The notes beneath the pieces are model-generated. The model did not search any database, had not been told where the DNA came from, and saw nothing but the letters and a program-made list of their open reading frames with translations. The translations under genes and the position numbers were made by a program. Positions 22,593 to 35,494 of a stretch of 64,000 bases of DNA are shown here, in pieces (position 1 is the stretch's first letter; each line of letters starts with the position of its first letter). Location: assembly GCA_016946835.1 (NCBI GenBank), contig JACVTC010000032.1, forward strand, positions 246,001-310,000, given 5' to 3'. Source of the stretch: Neocallimastix lanati (nom. inval.) (Eukaryota; Neocallimastigomycota; Neocallimastigomycetes; Neocallimastigales; Neocallimastigaceae).

Positions 22593-24094
22593 AACCCCTA
22601 CTTAAAATGCTAATGACTGACTATTGAATTTAAAATTATTTCTTATCCTCAGTTATCAGTTACATAAATTTTTCATCATATCATAATATTTTTCTTAATT
22701 GAAATTTAATTTTTTGAATATTAATTATATAAACTTGACTTTATATCTTTTATAAATAATTGTTTTAATACTTTTGAAAACTTACTTATTACTTTTAAAT
22801 ATTTGATATATTATTGTTTTCTGTAGAATTTAATAATTATATTTAAATATTAAATAAAAATAACTAATTTTGATTTATAATACAATAAAAAAGGATTATA
22901 ATTTAAATATTTAAATAAAATTTAAAGAATTTCAAAACAAAAAAAAAATAAAATAAAAGAATAAATAAAAAAAAAAAAATAAAATAAAATAAAAAGAGGG
23001 AATACTTTTGATCTATATATATATATATATTTTGAACAATAGCTATCTATAAATCCTTCAAAATAAATTTTATAGAATTTTTATCACTTTTTTTTTTTAC
23101 TTTATTGTATTATTTATTATTATTAAATTATTAAACTTTTATTAATAGAAACGATTAATTAATTTGTTGTTGTAAATTTATTGATACTTTAATTTTATTT
23201 TATTATTAATATACATATAAAAGTGTTTTTTTTTTTTTTATTATTATTGAATATAAATTAGCATTTACTCTATATATATTCTATTTAACATTATATATTG
23301 AATTTATTTATTAATAATTTATTGGCTATTAATATGAAAAAAAATTTTTTTTACAAAAATAAAATATATAGAATAAAAAAATAATTTATAAAAATATTTA
23401 TATAAATAATATAAGAAAAAAAAATTTTTAACCTTTTTTTTTAATTAAAAAATTAAACAAATACTTTATTATTCATAATTTATATTAAGATATATTGCAC
23501 TAAAGAGATTAAGAATAAAAAAAAGTTAAAGTGAAATTATAAAATAACGAAATATAAAAATAAAAAAACCAATCAAAATCCAAAAATAATTATGAAATCG
23601 AAATAAATAAAAAATGTATTTTTAAAAAGAAAAATATATAAAAATTTTCTTTTCTATATTACTAATTTTTGACATACAGGTGAAAGAGTATATGATATCC
23701 TTCATTAAGAATAATCTACAAAATTATATTTTAAATATCAAATCACTTGATACATTTAAATTTAATCAATATTTTATTCAAATATATCATTAAATGGTAT
23801 TAAAAAAATTAATATCATTTTAAATAGAATTTAATAATAACGTGCTGACTTTATCAAATATTATTGACTATTATTAATTTTTTTTTTTCTTAAAAATTGA
23901 ATCAAAAAGATTATTGGGTTATTACTTTTTTCTTTGTCATATATATTTTTATCATGAAATGTAATAAAATGTTTTTATTGCTTAGAATTAAAAAAAAAAA
24001 TATTTGCCTAGAAAATAATTATAAAAAAAAGTTTTTTCAATGTCTAGATAAAAAATTTGTATGAAAAAAAAATTTAAAAAATTTAGGAACTATA

Positions 24095-24178
24095 TTTTAA
24101 TTACTTTTATTATTATTATTATTATTATTATTACTTTTATTATTATTATTATTATTACTTTTATTATTATTATTACTC

Positions 24179-24222
<44 letters not shown>

Positions 24223-24225
24223 TTA
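24095..24225. repeat. ATT trinucleotide array
   Basis: (TTA)n blocks separated by ACTTTT or ACTCTT interruptions. Confidence -1.
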
Positions 24226-25361
24226 AAATAATTATAGATTATTATTAAGTCATTCCAAACTATAAAATTTAGTACTACAGTGATGATGGATTAATATCCT
24301 TCAATCAAATTAATAAAATTTTATTAAAATAATAATAAGTTATAGTAAAGTAATTCTTTAAATAATATTAATTTATTATATACATAATTTCAGTTATATA
24401 TTTAATCTACAGTATTTATAATTATATATATATATAAAAAAAAAAAAAAACATAAAAAATTTTATATTTGAATAACTTTTATAACCTATAATTTAAAATT
24501 TTTAGCTCATAATATTTATTAATTATTATTTATTTATTATTTATTATTCACTATTTATTATTCACTATTTATTATTTATTATTCAATTAATTACTATTTA
24601 TTATTATTTATTATTTATTATATATTAATTATTATTAAAAATTATTACTATAATAACAAAAAAAATTTTAATTAAAACTTTATTTATTAATATTTTGAAT
24701 TTTTAAAAATAGGTTCACCAATTAACGAATATTTAATTTTTTTTTATAGAAAAATAAAAAAACGTGTTTTAAAAAAATAGATAATTAAAAAACAGTAATC
24801 CTTTATAATTCATTTTACTAATTAAAAATATATATTTAAATGATAAATCTTTAACTATTATAATGAAATAATCATATTTATTGCTTATACTAAATAGGTT
24901 TTACTATTATATATATCATAAATCAATTAACTAAAATAGATAAAAATCTATTAATTATAATGAGATTTTAAGATTTAATTTGGCTGTTAAAAGAAAATCA
25001 TATTATAAAAAATTATATTTAAATAGTACAGTTGAACAATTATTTACTAAAAAGAAAAAAGACTAAAAATCGATGTAATGAAATGAATTAAGAATTACTT
25101 TTAAATACACGTATTTCCTTAATTAGTAATTTTTTTTACAGTTTATTTAAATATAGTTTTTTTTTATATATTTATTGTTGTTTCTAATAATATTTTATTT
25201 GATACTTTAAGCACGGGTGTATATTATTTATTATTCATGATTATCATAAAAATTATTATATATATACGTCCTACTGATCACTCTATTTTCCCTTTTGAAA
25301 AAAAAAATACAGAAAATATTAAAAAAATTTTAAAAATATTAAAAATAATAATAATTGATAA

Positions 25362-25560
25362 GAATTATTAATTTATAATTATATCAACTTTATTAATACA
25401 TTTTTTGATGATGACTAACTAACACTTTATTATTCTAAATTAATCCTTTTTATTAATACATTATAGCTCATACATTAATTATATTACAATATGTGTTAAT
25501 ACATTTGAAGCTTCTTATATTTCATATATTTCACATATTCAGTATAATATATTATTAATT
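25362..25560 (-). repeat. Diverged LTR fragment related to the LTR at 46629-47126
   Basis: Shares ATATCAACTTTATTAATA and CAATATGTGTTAATACATTT, followed by TCACATATTC, in the same order and orientation as the Copia LTR near 46960-47120, but diverged. Probably a solo LTR remnant. Confidence -1.
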
Positions 25561-25820
25561 AAAATATCTATATTATTATTATGAATAATATATTGAAAAA
25601 TAATTTTTAAAAAATGAATTGATTTGAATTATATTTGATAAGTAAAAAAAAAAATAATAATTATTATTATTATTTTTTTTTTTGCAAAGGTATTTTTTTA
25701 ACTTTTTTCAATTTGTTTCAAATAAATAAAATTTAAATACCTTTTTTTTAAATTTAAATTATCAAAATTAAAAATAATATAAAAAAAAATTAATATATAA
25801 TGAAAATAAAAAAAAAAAAA

Positions 25821-25871
25821 TTACATTTATATATATATAAATGTAATTTTTTTGTACATATATATATGTAC
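25821..25871. repeat. Two adjacent perfect palindromes
   Basis: A 26-bp perfect palindrome (25821-25846, TTACATTTATATA and its complement) is followed after 7 bases by an 18-bp perfect palindrome (25854-25871, GTACATATA and its complement). Confidence -1.
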
Positions 25872-27130
25872 GTGATATTAAATAATCAAATTTTAATTTT
25901 TCTCATAATATAGAATTAATTGATGGTGGTGATGATATAATTTAAATTAATTGAATCTATTTCTTAACTTCAAAAAAATAGAAAATAAAAATAAAAATTA
26001 AAAAAAAAAGTACTAAAATAATAACAACAATTGATAATTAAAATATTTAAAACTTAAATAATTTATTTAATTAATAATAATTATAGTACTATAAATGATA
26101 AAGATAGATGACAATATTCATTTTTAATAAAACAAATTTATTATCATTAAATTTTAAGAAAGAAAATATGTATTTGTTATATAGAATGAATTCTATTATA
26201 ATTCAATAAAAATAAAAATAGTTTGTAATAAACAAAAACTAATAGAAGGTCTATCATAATAGACGGCATTATTAGTATTAATAGATATTATGATATTCAA
26301 AAATGTATATGTAATTTTATTATTAGAACAAACTCCCGATTTAACTATATTAATTGTATAATTAAAGTAGAATGATTAAAATAAAAAAATTAATATGGAA
26401 TATGTTATATAATTTATATAATTATTGACTAGATATTGTTTTATTATTTATTATTTATTATTAATTTTTATTATTTATTACTTATTATATCATTTATTAA
26501 TAACTTTTTAAAAATATGTTACAATATAATGTGATATAAAATTATAAAAATTTTTTAATAATTTGTTATATTAATAATTTATATACTTATATAATGTATT
26601 AATTATATTCAATATATTTATAATATATTATATTTTTATAATTTTGTATATTATATATATATATTATATACAGAATTCAATGAAATTTTTTCTTTTTTAC
26701 ATTAATTTCAAAAAAAAATTTTTTTTTGTTTTTTGTTTTTATAGAAAATTGGCCAAAAGGAAAAATAATTTAAATTTAATAATAAATATAATATTAAATA
26801 TATATAAAATTAATTATTAATATTTATATTATTAAAATATAATATATATAAATATATATTACATTATATTTTTATAGTATATTTTATATTGCTTTTTATT
26901 TTATATATTAAATAATATATAAAACTATATTCTATAATATCAACTTTTTTTTTTTATATATTTATTTTATAAATAAGAATTGTAAATAGAAAAAAAGGAA
27001 AAAAAGTTTTTATTAATAATAAATAGTAATTGATTAATTTCAAAAAATAGTAATAAATAGGACAAAAAAAGAAATATTAATAAATGAGTAATGAAATGTT
27101 CAATGAGTAATTAATTTTTTTTTTTTTTTG

Positions 27131-27170
27131 TTATGATTATATATTGATTATATATATTATATAATCATAA
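27131..27170. repeat. Hairpin with 13-bp arms
   Basis: TTATGATTATATA (27131-27143) is the exact inverse complement of 27158-27170. It is flanked by a T run before and an A run after, extending the potential stem. Confidence -1.
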
Positions 27171-27514
27171 AAAAAAAGTGTGATTTTTATAATTAAATAA
27201 GGAGTTGTTGTAACATATTATTCAACAATTTAAATGAGTAAGATTTTATAAATACCTTTTAAATAAAAAAAAATAGGATATATATATATATGAACTATTG
27301 AGATTTACAAATAATTTAAAAGCCAATATATCTTTTAATATTCTAAATCGAAAGATATAAATACTAATAAAATAATTTAATTTATTAATAAAAGAAAATT
27401 AAAATTGATTTTTAAAATAAATTTATTATAAAAAATTATAACAAAAAATATTACTTATTAAAAAATGTATAATAAATTATTGATACATCTTCTTTATACA
27501 TACTGAAAATAATT

Positions 27515-28839
27515 TATAAAAACCTGTGACTATCAATTTGGCATTATATATCCCATTATCTTTAATTTAATTGTTAAAACTCATTTAACATTGAGTGGTT
27601 TAATGTCTTTTTGGAATATTTTTTGTTTTCCATTATTTTTATACTATTATTTCCATATAAATTTTGAAATTCTTTAGTTATTGTATCTTTCCATATGCTC
27701 AATATTTTCTGAATTCAGAGCATCCACGTAAGTCTTTTGAATTAATGTATTAATATTATTAATTCTATTTCACTTACAGCTTTCATTTTCATATGAAACT
27801 GTTTTCCTCTCAAAATATGATTTATTTATTATAGGTGTCCTATCCTTCATTTTTCTTTCTTCATTTTATTGATAATTTTTTCATTTCCTTTTTCTATTGT
27901 TTTTTTTTTTGTTTTAATATTAAACAAATAAACAATAATTTTGACATTATTGTTTATTTGTCTATCGATAGTTTTACTAGTTCGTTTAATATTAAATTTT
28001 ATATCCTTTTTTTTAGTGTTCCTTAATTTTCTTTTATCCAAAGTTTCCAGATCACAAAAGTTGTCCTTCAGATTCATCTTCAGAAGAATAGTCTTCAATT
28101 TTAATATTTTCATATATTTCATTATTTTCTAAAATTAAATTTTTTATCCTTCGTATTAACCAGATTTTTATGGTTGTTTTTCAATTTTATTTTCATTAAG
28201 TTTCTGTTTTAAAATTTTGTAATTATTAAGATTTGAAATTTATATTCAAATTTTTATTAAAAAAAACTTTTTTTCAAAATATCATTTTTTGTGATTTTTA
28301 TACCCTTCATGATTTTTATCGTTATTTCTATTAAAAATACCATTATTTTTGTCATTTTTGTTGTTTGTTATTTACATGTAGAATTTTTGCATGACTTTCA
28401 TTTGATGGTAATTTTATACAATTTTCAATATTTGATTTTTAAGTATATCCTTTTGATTTTCAGCTAATTTTTGATCTGATTTTATTTCGATTTTAGAGAA
28501 TTGATTATTTTTTGTAATTCTGGATTTCATTATTTTCATTATTTTCATTATTTCCATTATTTTTGGAATTTTGATCTTCACTAATTATTTTCATTTTCTA
28601 AATTATTATCTAACATGGTTTCATTATTGTATTCATCCATTAAATCTATATTATCTTCAAGATTAATTTTATTCTGTTTGTTTTTCATTCATTTCGAATT
28701 CATTATGATAAATAGATTGACAAAATTGATGTTGTAAGTGTTGTTCCCTCTTCAATTTATTTATCTGAAGGATTTTAGGAATGAAAAAACAATATGTCTA
28801 GTGAGCCTAATGAACTTTCATTGAAGTATATATTACGAA
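27515..28839 (-). pseudogene. Inverted copy of Copia pol front part
   Basis: Read on the minus strand it parallels 28908-30292: the FCDLETLDKRKLRNTKKKDI segment (about 28060-27995) matches FSDLETLDKRKLRKTKEKDI of the other arm, and the start of the RT domain (ALNSENIEHMERYNN-like, around 27715-27680) is also present. It stops at 27515, within the RT segment equivalent to KARLEV. Broken by stops and indels. Confidence -1.
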
Positions 28840-28947
28840 TGATTATTATTCATCAGACTCTCCTGGTTATCGTGTCCTCGACATTACATCAAAATCAATA
28901 ATTATGGTTCTCGATACATACTTCAATGAAAGTGCACTAGGCTCACT
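28800..28947. repeat. Centre of the inverted duplication
   Basis: AGTGAGCCTAATGAACTTTC (from 28800) and its inverse GAAAGTGCACTAGGCTCACT (ending 28947) are the innermost parts of the arms. The spacer is 28840-28907. Confidence -1.
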
Positions 28948-28969
28948 TGGTACACCTTTTTTTTTTTTT

Positions 28970-31522
28970 TTTCATTATTCAAATCCTTCAGATAACCAAA
29001 TTGAGGGGGAACAGCACATACAACATCAATTTAGTCAATCCATTGATCATAATGAATTTGAAATGAATGAAAACAAACAGAATAAAATTTAATCTTGAAG
29101 ACAACGGAGATTTAATGGATGAATACAATAATGAAACCATGCAAGATAATAATTCAGAAAATGAAAAAATTAATGAAGATAAAATTAATTAAGATAAAAT
29201 TAATGAAAATAAAATTAACGAAAATAAAATTAACGAAAATAAAATTAATAAAATTGAAATTAATGAAGATTATATTAATGAAGATCAAAAATTAGCTGAA
29301 AATTAAGAGGAAATACTCAAAAATTCTAATATTAAATAAAGTACAAAAATAATATCAAATGAAAGCCATGCCAAAATTCTACATTATTATAATAAAAATA
29401 ATGAAAATAACGGTATTATTAATAGAAATAATAATAATAACATAAAGGTGTAAAATAACAAAAAAAATTTTTTTGAACAAAAATGTGAAAAAAAAAAAAA
29501 AAAAAAAAAAGCTTTATTAATAAAAAATTTGAATAAAATTTTTAAAAATTTCAAATCTTAATAATTATGAAATTGTAGAACAGAAACTTATTGAAAAATA
29601 AAATTGAAACAACCATAAAAATCTGGTCAATATGAAGAATGAAAAATTAAATTTAGAAAATATTAAAATATATGAAAATATTAAAATTAAAGACTATAAT
29701 TCTGAAAATGAACCTGAAGACAATTTTAGTGATCTGGAAACTTTAGATAAAAGAAAATTAAGAAAAACCAAAGAAAAGGATATTAAAAATAATATTAAAA
29801 GGAATTATAGCTATCGATAAGTAAGTAAACAAAAATGATAAAGAAAAAAAAAAAAAAAAAAAAAAAAAAAACAAAAAAAACAAAAAAAAACAAAAAAAAC
29901 AAAAAAACAAAAAAAAGTCGAAAAAGGAAAAGGAAAAATTATCAATCAAATGAAGAAAGAAAAATGAAAGATAGAACATATACATTAAATAATTCATTTT
30001 TCGAAAAGAAAAACAGATTCAGATGAATATAAAAACCGCAAGAGAAATAGAATTAATAATATAAATACATTAATTCCAAAGAATTATGAAGAAGCCATGA
30101 ATTCAGAAAATCCAGACAAATGGAAAGATGCAATAAACAAAGAATTATAAAATTTATATAGAAATAATGTTATGAAAATTGTGAAAAACAAAAATTCCAA
30201 AAAGGCATTAAACCACTCGATGTTAAATGGGTTTTCACTATTAAAGATAATGGTATATATAAAGCAAGATTAGAAGTCAGAGGTTTTTGACATATTAAAG
30301 GAATAAATTATACCTGTACGTATTCTCCTAAGATAGAAATGGATAGTTTTAGATTAACAATTACTATTTCATCAATATAAAAATGGGATTTAAGACATAT
30401 TAATATTAAAGCTGCATATTTAAATGCTAAACTTGATGAGAAAATTTATGTTCAAATTCCAGTCAGTGATAAAAATTTCAATCGAGGAAAATCTGAATTA
30501 TTACAAAAGGCTCTCTATGGATTCAAACAAATTGGGAGACAATGGTTTTACGAAATTTCCGATTTTCTTAAGAAAATTAGGTTAACTCAATATAATACAG
30601 ATAGTTGTTTATTTAGTAAATATAAAAATAATAAATTATGATTATTACTAACACTCTATGTTGATGGTATATTAATTGCAGGAGAGAATAAAGAAATTAC
30701 CAAAGTTATTCAAAGGATAAAAACATAAATACAAAGTCTCCACAGATAAAACAGCAAACAAAATCATTGGAATTAATATAATTAAAACAAATAAAGGTTA
30801 CTAAATTAATCAAAAGGATTATATTGAAAAAATGCTAACTAACTACACTATAAACAATACTAAAATAATTAGAATACCATATATTAAAGCAAAATTAGAA
30901 GATAGAGAAAACTCTGAAAAAATTAACAAAACTGATTATATAAGATTGATTTGATCTTTATTATATGAATCAACAAAAACATGACCAGATATAGCATTTG
31001 CGTAAATCAAGCTGCAAGATTTTTTTAGGGTTAAAAGTAGAAAGGACTATTCAATTCATTATAACCGAAAGAAAATTTTAAGAATTTCTTGTGATATTTC
31101 GCTGGTGATGAAATCAAAAGAAGATCCACTTCAGGATATATTTTTGTATTAGGAAATAGTCCAATATCATGGAAATTAAACTAAAAATATAGCCTTATCA
31201 ACCACAGAAGCTGAATACTCAAGCTTAGCAAAATGTACAAAGCATTATATATGGATAAGAAGATTAGTAAATGAAATATTCAACAAAAATATTAGAATTA
31301 ATATTAAAATAAATAATAAACCATGTAAGGATATACCTAAAAACAAAAAGAGACGATGTAAAATATAAGGAGATAAAATACAAATATATTCAAGATGAAG
31401 TTATAAAAAATGAAATTAAATTAATATACATTAGTTCTAACCCAATAATAACAGATCCTTAAACTAAAATTATTTCTGGTCCCAAGTTTAAATACTTTGC
31501 CAATTTCATCATGGAAATGTAG
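28970..31522 (+). pseudogene. Copia pol pseudogene (linker, reverse transcriptase, RNase H)
   Basis: Order seen: a low-complexity Asn/Lys/Glu linker (28980-29830); the RT start EAMNSENPDKWKDAINKEL (about 30090); GVKWVFTIKDNGIYKARLEV-like sequence (30220-30275); DLRHINIKAAYLNAKLDEKI (30390-30445); QKALYGFKQIGRQWFYEI (30505-30560); and the active-site block LYVDGILIAGE (about 30655-30685), where the family has YVDD. RNase H follows: GYIFVLGNSPISWK (31133-31175), then LSTTEAEYSSLAKCTKHYIW (31196-31255), ending FANFIMEM and TAG at 31520. Numerous stops and frameshifts. It would have been reverse transcriptase of a cytoplasmic virus-like particle; now dead. Confidence -1.
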
Positions 31523-32149
31523 AAAATGCCAATGTAGCAGTGAAACGTTAAATGTTACCAATAATATTAGAATGTTATTGAAAAATGATTATAAATAACA
31601 TGTAATGACATATTCTTAAATGAAAAGGTCTTTCTTAATGTAAAAGCAATAAAATAAATAAATAAACACATAATGAAATATAAATATCACTTCTAATTTT
31701 AAGTGTTATATTTAACAATAATAATTTATTTATACTGTTATTTTATCAAAAAAAAAAAAAAAAAATTAATATTATACGTATGGTTATATAAACATATCAA
31801 AAAAATTAAATAATATATATAAATTTCAAGATAATAAAATGAAATAAAATATATATGATATATGATTATATAAATATCAAGATAATAATATGAAATAAAA
31901 TGCTATAAATATATACATGTTATTAATTCACTCATAAAACACAAAAACTTCAATATATATTAAATATGAAAATATATATTTTTTTTTCTTAATTTCTTTA
32001 ATATATATATATATTAATTATATTAATTATTTAATTTATATATATATTATTTTTTAATTATTTCCAACATCAATTATAAATTAAAATTTATATAAAAAAA
32101 AGTTTATAAATAAAAAAAAAAAAAAAAAAAAATGAGTCTAATTAAATAT

Positions 32150-32183
<34 letters not shown>

Positions 32184-32578
32184 AATTTATTGATAGATAT
32201 TATTTAATATATATATATAATAATAACTTGAAATATCTTAAATCAATATTATTATTTATTATTATTATTTATTATTAGAGTTACACAACTTTTTTTAAAA
32301 TAAATTAATTTATTTTCTTTTTTGAATTTACCATAACTTTTAAATAAATAAAATTTTTTTTTGATAGAGATTATGTAATATATATTTATAACTTTAAATA
32401 TATTAAATCATTAATTTTTTTTTTTAAAGAGTAATTTTTTTTATAATAAATTATTTTTTTCTTCGGAATTTATTGATATAGATTATATATTATATATATT
32501 TTTATAGCTTTAAATATCTTAAATTATTAATTTTTTTATTTTTACCTCTAGAGTTTAGGTAATTTTTTTAAAAAATAA

Positions 32579-32618
<40 letters not shown>

Positions 32619-32659
32619 TATCTTCCTTTCTCCTTTTATTTCATTTAAAAAAAATCTTT
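31523..32659. other. Intergenic DNA downstream of NhaC copy 1
   Basis: No gene seen. Contains A and T homopolymers (31750-31766, 32110-32131, 32152-32181), a degenerate repeat (32180-32560), and (ATT)n at 32577-32617 close to the NhaC stop codon. Confidence -1.
32180..32560. repeat. Degenerate tandem repeat, three copies
   Basis: Three blocks share GAATTTATTGATAGATATTA and then TAGCTTTAAATATCTTAAAT-like sequence (starting near 32183, 32355 and 32467). Spacing is irregular, about 110-170 bp. Confidence -1.
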
Positions 32660-34054
32660 TTAAGATTCAGTTATATCAGTTTCAATGGTAACATGATCAT
32701 TTTCTCCAGTTTTACTTTCTTTATCTTTTTCCTTATTACTACGTTTGAAATATTTTTCAAAGTTGAAGAAAATGAAGAAGAGAGAACTAACAAATAATAA
32801 ATATGGATAGAAAAGAAGTGGAATAACTTGGAATGCTGTAATACTATGTTTTAAGGAATTACAAGTTGAAATTGCAACAAGCATTTGAGCTCCATATGGA
32901 ATAATACCTTGGAAAACACATGAGAATGTATCTAAAAGAGAGGCTGCTCTACGTGGATTAATATTATATTCTTTTTGCATTTCTTTAGCAATAGGATTAG
33001 ACATAATAATAGCAACTGTATTATTAGCAGTAGCAACATCAATAATACTAACTAAAACTCCCATACCTAATTGTCCTCCACGATTACCTTTGAAAACTCT
33101 TTTAATTCCATTTAAGAGTGCTTCAAAACCACCTGCTTCACGAATTAATGCACTCATATTAGCAACTAAAATAGCAATTATACTACTTTCAAACATACCA
33201 GAACATCCAGTACCCATGTTAGTAATTAATTCTGTAAATGATGATTCTCCGGTAGCTAACATAATAATAGCTCCTGAAACAACACCTAATAAAAGAACTC
33301 CAAAGACATTAAGACCAATGATACCACAAATTAAAACAAGTACATATGGAATTAATTGAATTAAGTTATAACTTTTATCAACTGATTTATTAATATCCGT
33401 ATTTAAAGAAATAATTAAGATAATAACAAGTGTAACAAGTGCGGCTGGAACTGCAATCTTGAAATTTTGTTTAAATTTATCTTTCATTTCACAACCTTGA
33501 CCATTACAAGCGGCAATAGTAGTATCAGAAATGAAAGAAAGATTATCACCAAACATAGCTCCTCCAACAACTGCAGCAACACAAATAGGTAAACCAAAAC
33601 CTGAAGCATCTGAAACTGCAACTGCAATTGGAACAACTAAAGTTACCGTACCAACAGAAGTACCCATAGTTAAGGAAACAAAACATGCAACAACGAAAAG
33701 TGCAACAACTGCATAACGAGCAGGTATGAATGAAAGTGTGAAATAGACAACACTTTCTGCACTACTTCTACCAACAACACCAACAAAAGTACCAGCAACT
33801 AAATAAATTAAAACCATAGTAAGGATATTTCTATCAGTTAAACCATCAGCCATAACTTGAAGTTTTTCATCTAAATTCAATTTACGATTTTGAAGACAAC
33901 CCACAAAGATAGCAATTAAAAGAGCTACTACAATAGGAATACTATAGAAACCCATTTCTACTCCTAAAATATATTCAAAGGTAATACCCAAACCAAGGTA
34001 TACTACCAAAAATACTACAATAGGTAATAAAGCTAAAGGATTGCTTTTGACCAT
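32660..34054 (-). CDS. nhaC: NhaC-family Na+/H+ antiporter, copy 1
   Basis: Intact intronless gene of 464 residues. About a dozen hydrophobic segments, with NhaC-type motifs TMGTSVGTVTLVVPIA (129-144), GGAMFGDNLSFISDTTI (164-180; the family usually has LSPISDTT), ATANNTVAIIMSNPIA (341-356) and DTFSCVFQGIIPYGAQML (375-392). NhaC antiporters exchange internal Na+ for external H+, mainly in bacteria; membrane location is plasma or an internal membrane, not decidable here. The start ATG at 34054 is preceded by a T-rich leader. The C-terminus (from residue 431, FEKYFKRSNKEKDKES) differs from copies 2 and 3 and ends TDITES. The bacterial-type family without introns suggests horizontal acquisition. 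Family assignment is strong. Confidence -1.
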   Translation of the reverse strand: MVKSNPLALLPIVVFLVVYLGLGITFEYILGVEMGFYSIPIVVALLIAIFVGCLQNRKLNLDEKLQVMADGLTDRNILTMVLIYLVAGTFVGVVGRSSAESVVYFTLSFIPARYAVVALFVVACFVSLTMGTSVGTVTLVVPIAVAVSDASGFGLPICVAAVVGGAMFGDNLSFISDTTIAACNGQGCEMKDKFKQNFKIAVPAALVTLVIILIISLNTDINKSVDKSYNLIQLIPYVLVLICGIIGLNVFGVLLLGVVSGAIIMLATGESSFTELITNMGTGCSGMFESSIIAILVANMSALIREAGGFEALLNGIKRVFKGNRGGQLGMGVLVSIIDVATANNTVAIIMSNPIAKEMQKEYNINPRRAASLLDTFSCVFQGIIPYGAQMLVAISTCNSLKHSITAFQVIPLLFYPYLLFVSSLFFIFFNFEKYFKRSNKEKDKESKTGENDHVTIETDITES

Positions 34055-35463
34055 TTTCCTTTTTTTTTTTTTTTTATACTTTCGAAAACTTTCTAAAAAA
34101 ATAATTCTCTACTTCTAAATTATTTAAAAATAATTATTTATTACTAATAAATAATATATTTATAATTAGAAAAAAAAAAAAGAAAAGAAAAACAGAAAAA
34201 ATTTCTTTCTTTATATATTATTTTTTATACTTATTATTATCTATTATCCTTTATTTCATTATTATTAATAGATTTTATCCTTTATTATTTTTTTTTTTTT
34301 ATTTTTTTTTTTTTTTTAATATTTAAAATATATATTTTATTAATAAATTAAGTTATATAAATTGGTTTAACTTTTAATTAATTTATAAATCAATATCAAA
34401 TAAATTTAATTAAGAAACAATGAAAAAAAAAAAAATTAAAAAAATAAAAAAAATATTTTTGGTACATGGCTAACTAATACTAATATTTAATCCGTTAATA
34501 TCTTTTTTTTTTTTTTTTTTTTTTTTTTTTATTGTTATTATTATTATATATTTAATATATTAAAATCAATCAAATTAAAAATTATTCCTAAAATAAAAAA
34601 TTTTTTTAATATTTATCCAAAGAATTTTTTCTTTTTTTTTTAAATATTATCTATTAATATATTAATATTCAATTTTTTTAAATAATAAAAAGCTTTTTAT
34701 TATTATTATTTATTTATTTATATATTTAATATATTAAAATCATATTAAATTAAAAGTTATTCCTAAAATAAAAAAATTTTTTTAATATTTATCCAAAGAA
34801 TTTTTTTCTAAAATATAAATATACAAACACTTATAAAATATTTTAAAATATAAATATACATAAACAAATTAAACAATATAAAGTAACTGTCAATAAATAT
34901 ATTAATTTCAATATATTATGAATAATATCTTTCTTTAGTTTTATTTTTCTTTTTAATATTTTAGGATAATTTCAGAATAATATAAATATATTTATTTAGT
35001 TTTTTTTTTTAAATATTAACAACAAATACTTCAATAAAAAATTATGTATGTCAAATTTAAATTTATAGGATATATAAAAGAGGTAATTTAGCAATAGTTC
35101 AAATATTAATATATTTGTACTATTACTAATTTACCAAATAAATGTTAAAATATAAAGTTACACACTACTTAATAATAAGTTTTCTATATATATATACTTT
35201 TTTTTTATACAAATGCTTATTAAATTTTTCATAACCCAAAAATGAAATAAAATAAAATTAAATAAAAGATATTTTCTTTTTTATATATTTATTTAATTTA
35301 CTTTTTTAATTAATAGATAATAATGGTTAAATAATAGTACTTATTGAATATTAAAAATTTACATTTTTTTTTTTCATTAATTTAAAAAATATATGATAAA
35401 ATTTCAAAGTAAAAAATATTAATTAAAAATATAATGAAATTAATAATAGAAAAATAATCTCAC

Positions 35464-35494
<31 letters not shown>

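Larger units (their letters stand above)
19129..27514. other. Gene-free A/T desert
   Basis: Apart from the separately listed repeats, hairpins and LTR remnant I see no gene here. Short open frames (for example at 19812, 20326 and 21430) are translations of poly-T, ATTTT or ATTT repeats without family resemblance. The far left holds the bestrophin promoter. Confidence -1.
27515..31522 (+). mobile_element. Copia-type retrotransposon relic with a 1.3-kb inverted duplication
   Basis: The plus-strand part (about 28910-31522) reads through the linker, reverse transcriptase and RNase H of a Ty1/copia pol. The front 1.3 kb of this (28908-30292) is present again as an inverted copy (27515-28839), separated by a 68-bp spacer. 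No LTR, gag or integrase is recognised at either end. Confidence -1.

Noticed and set aside
29758-30026. Lys-rich or Phe-rich open frames on both strands
   Set aside because: Created by a poly-A expansion (29845-29920) within the Copia pol linker.
33090-33716. Plus-strand open frames opposite the NhaC gene (also at 36333-36959 and 39596-40222)
   Set aside because: Antisense shadows of the conserved antiporter genes; the sense frame has all the motifs.
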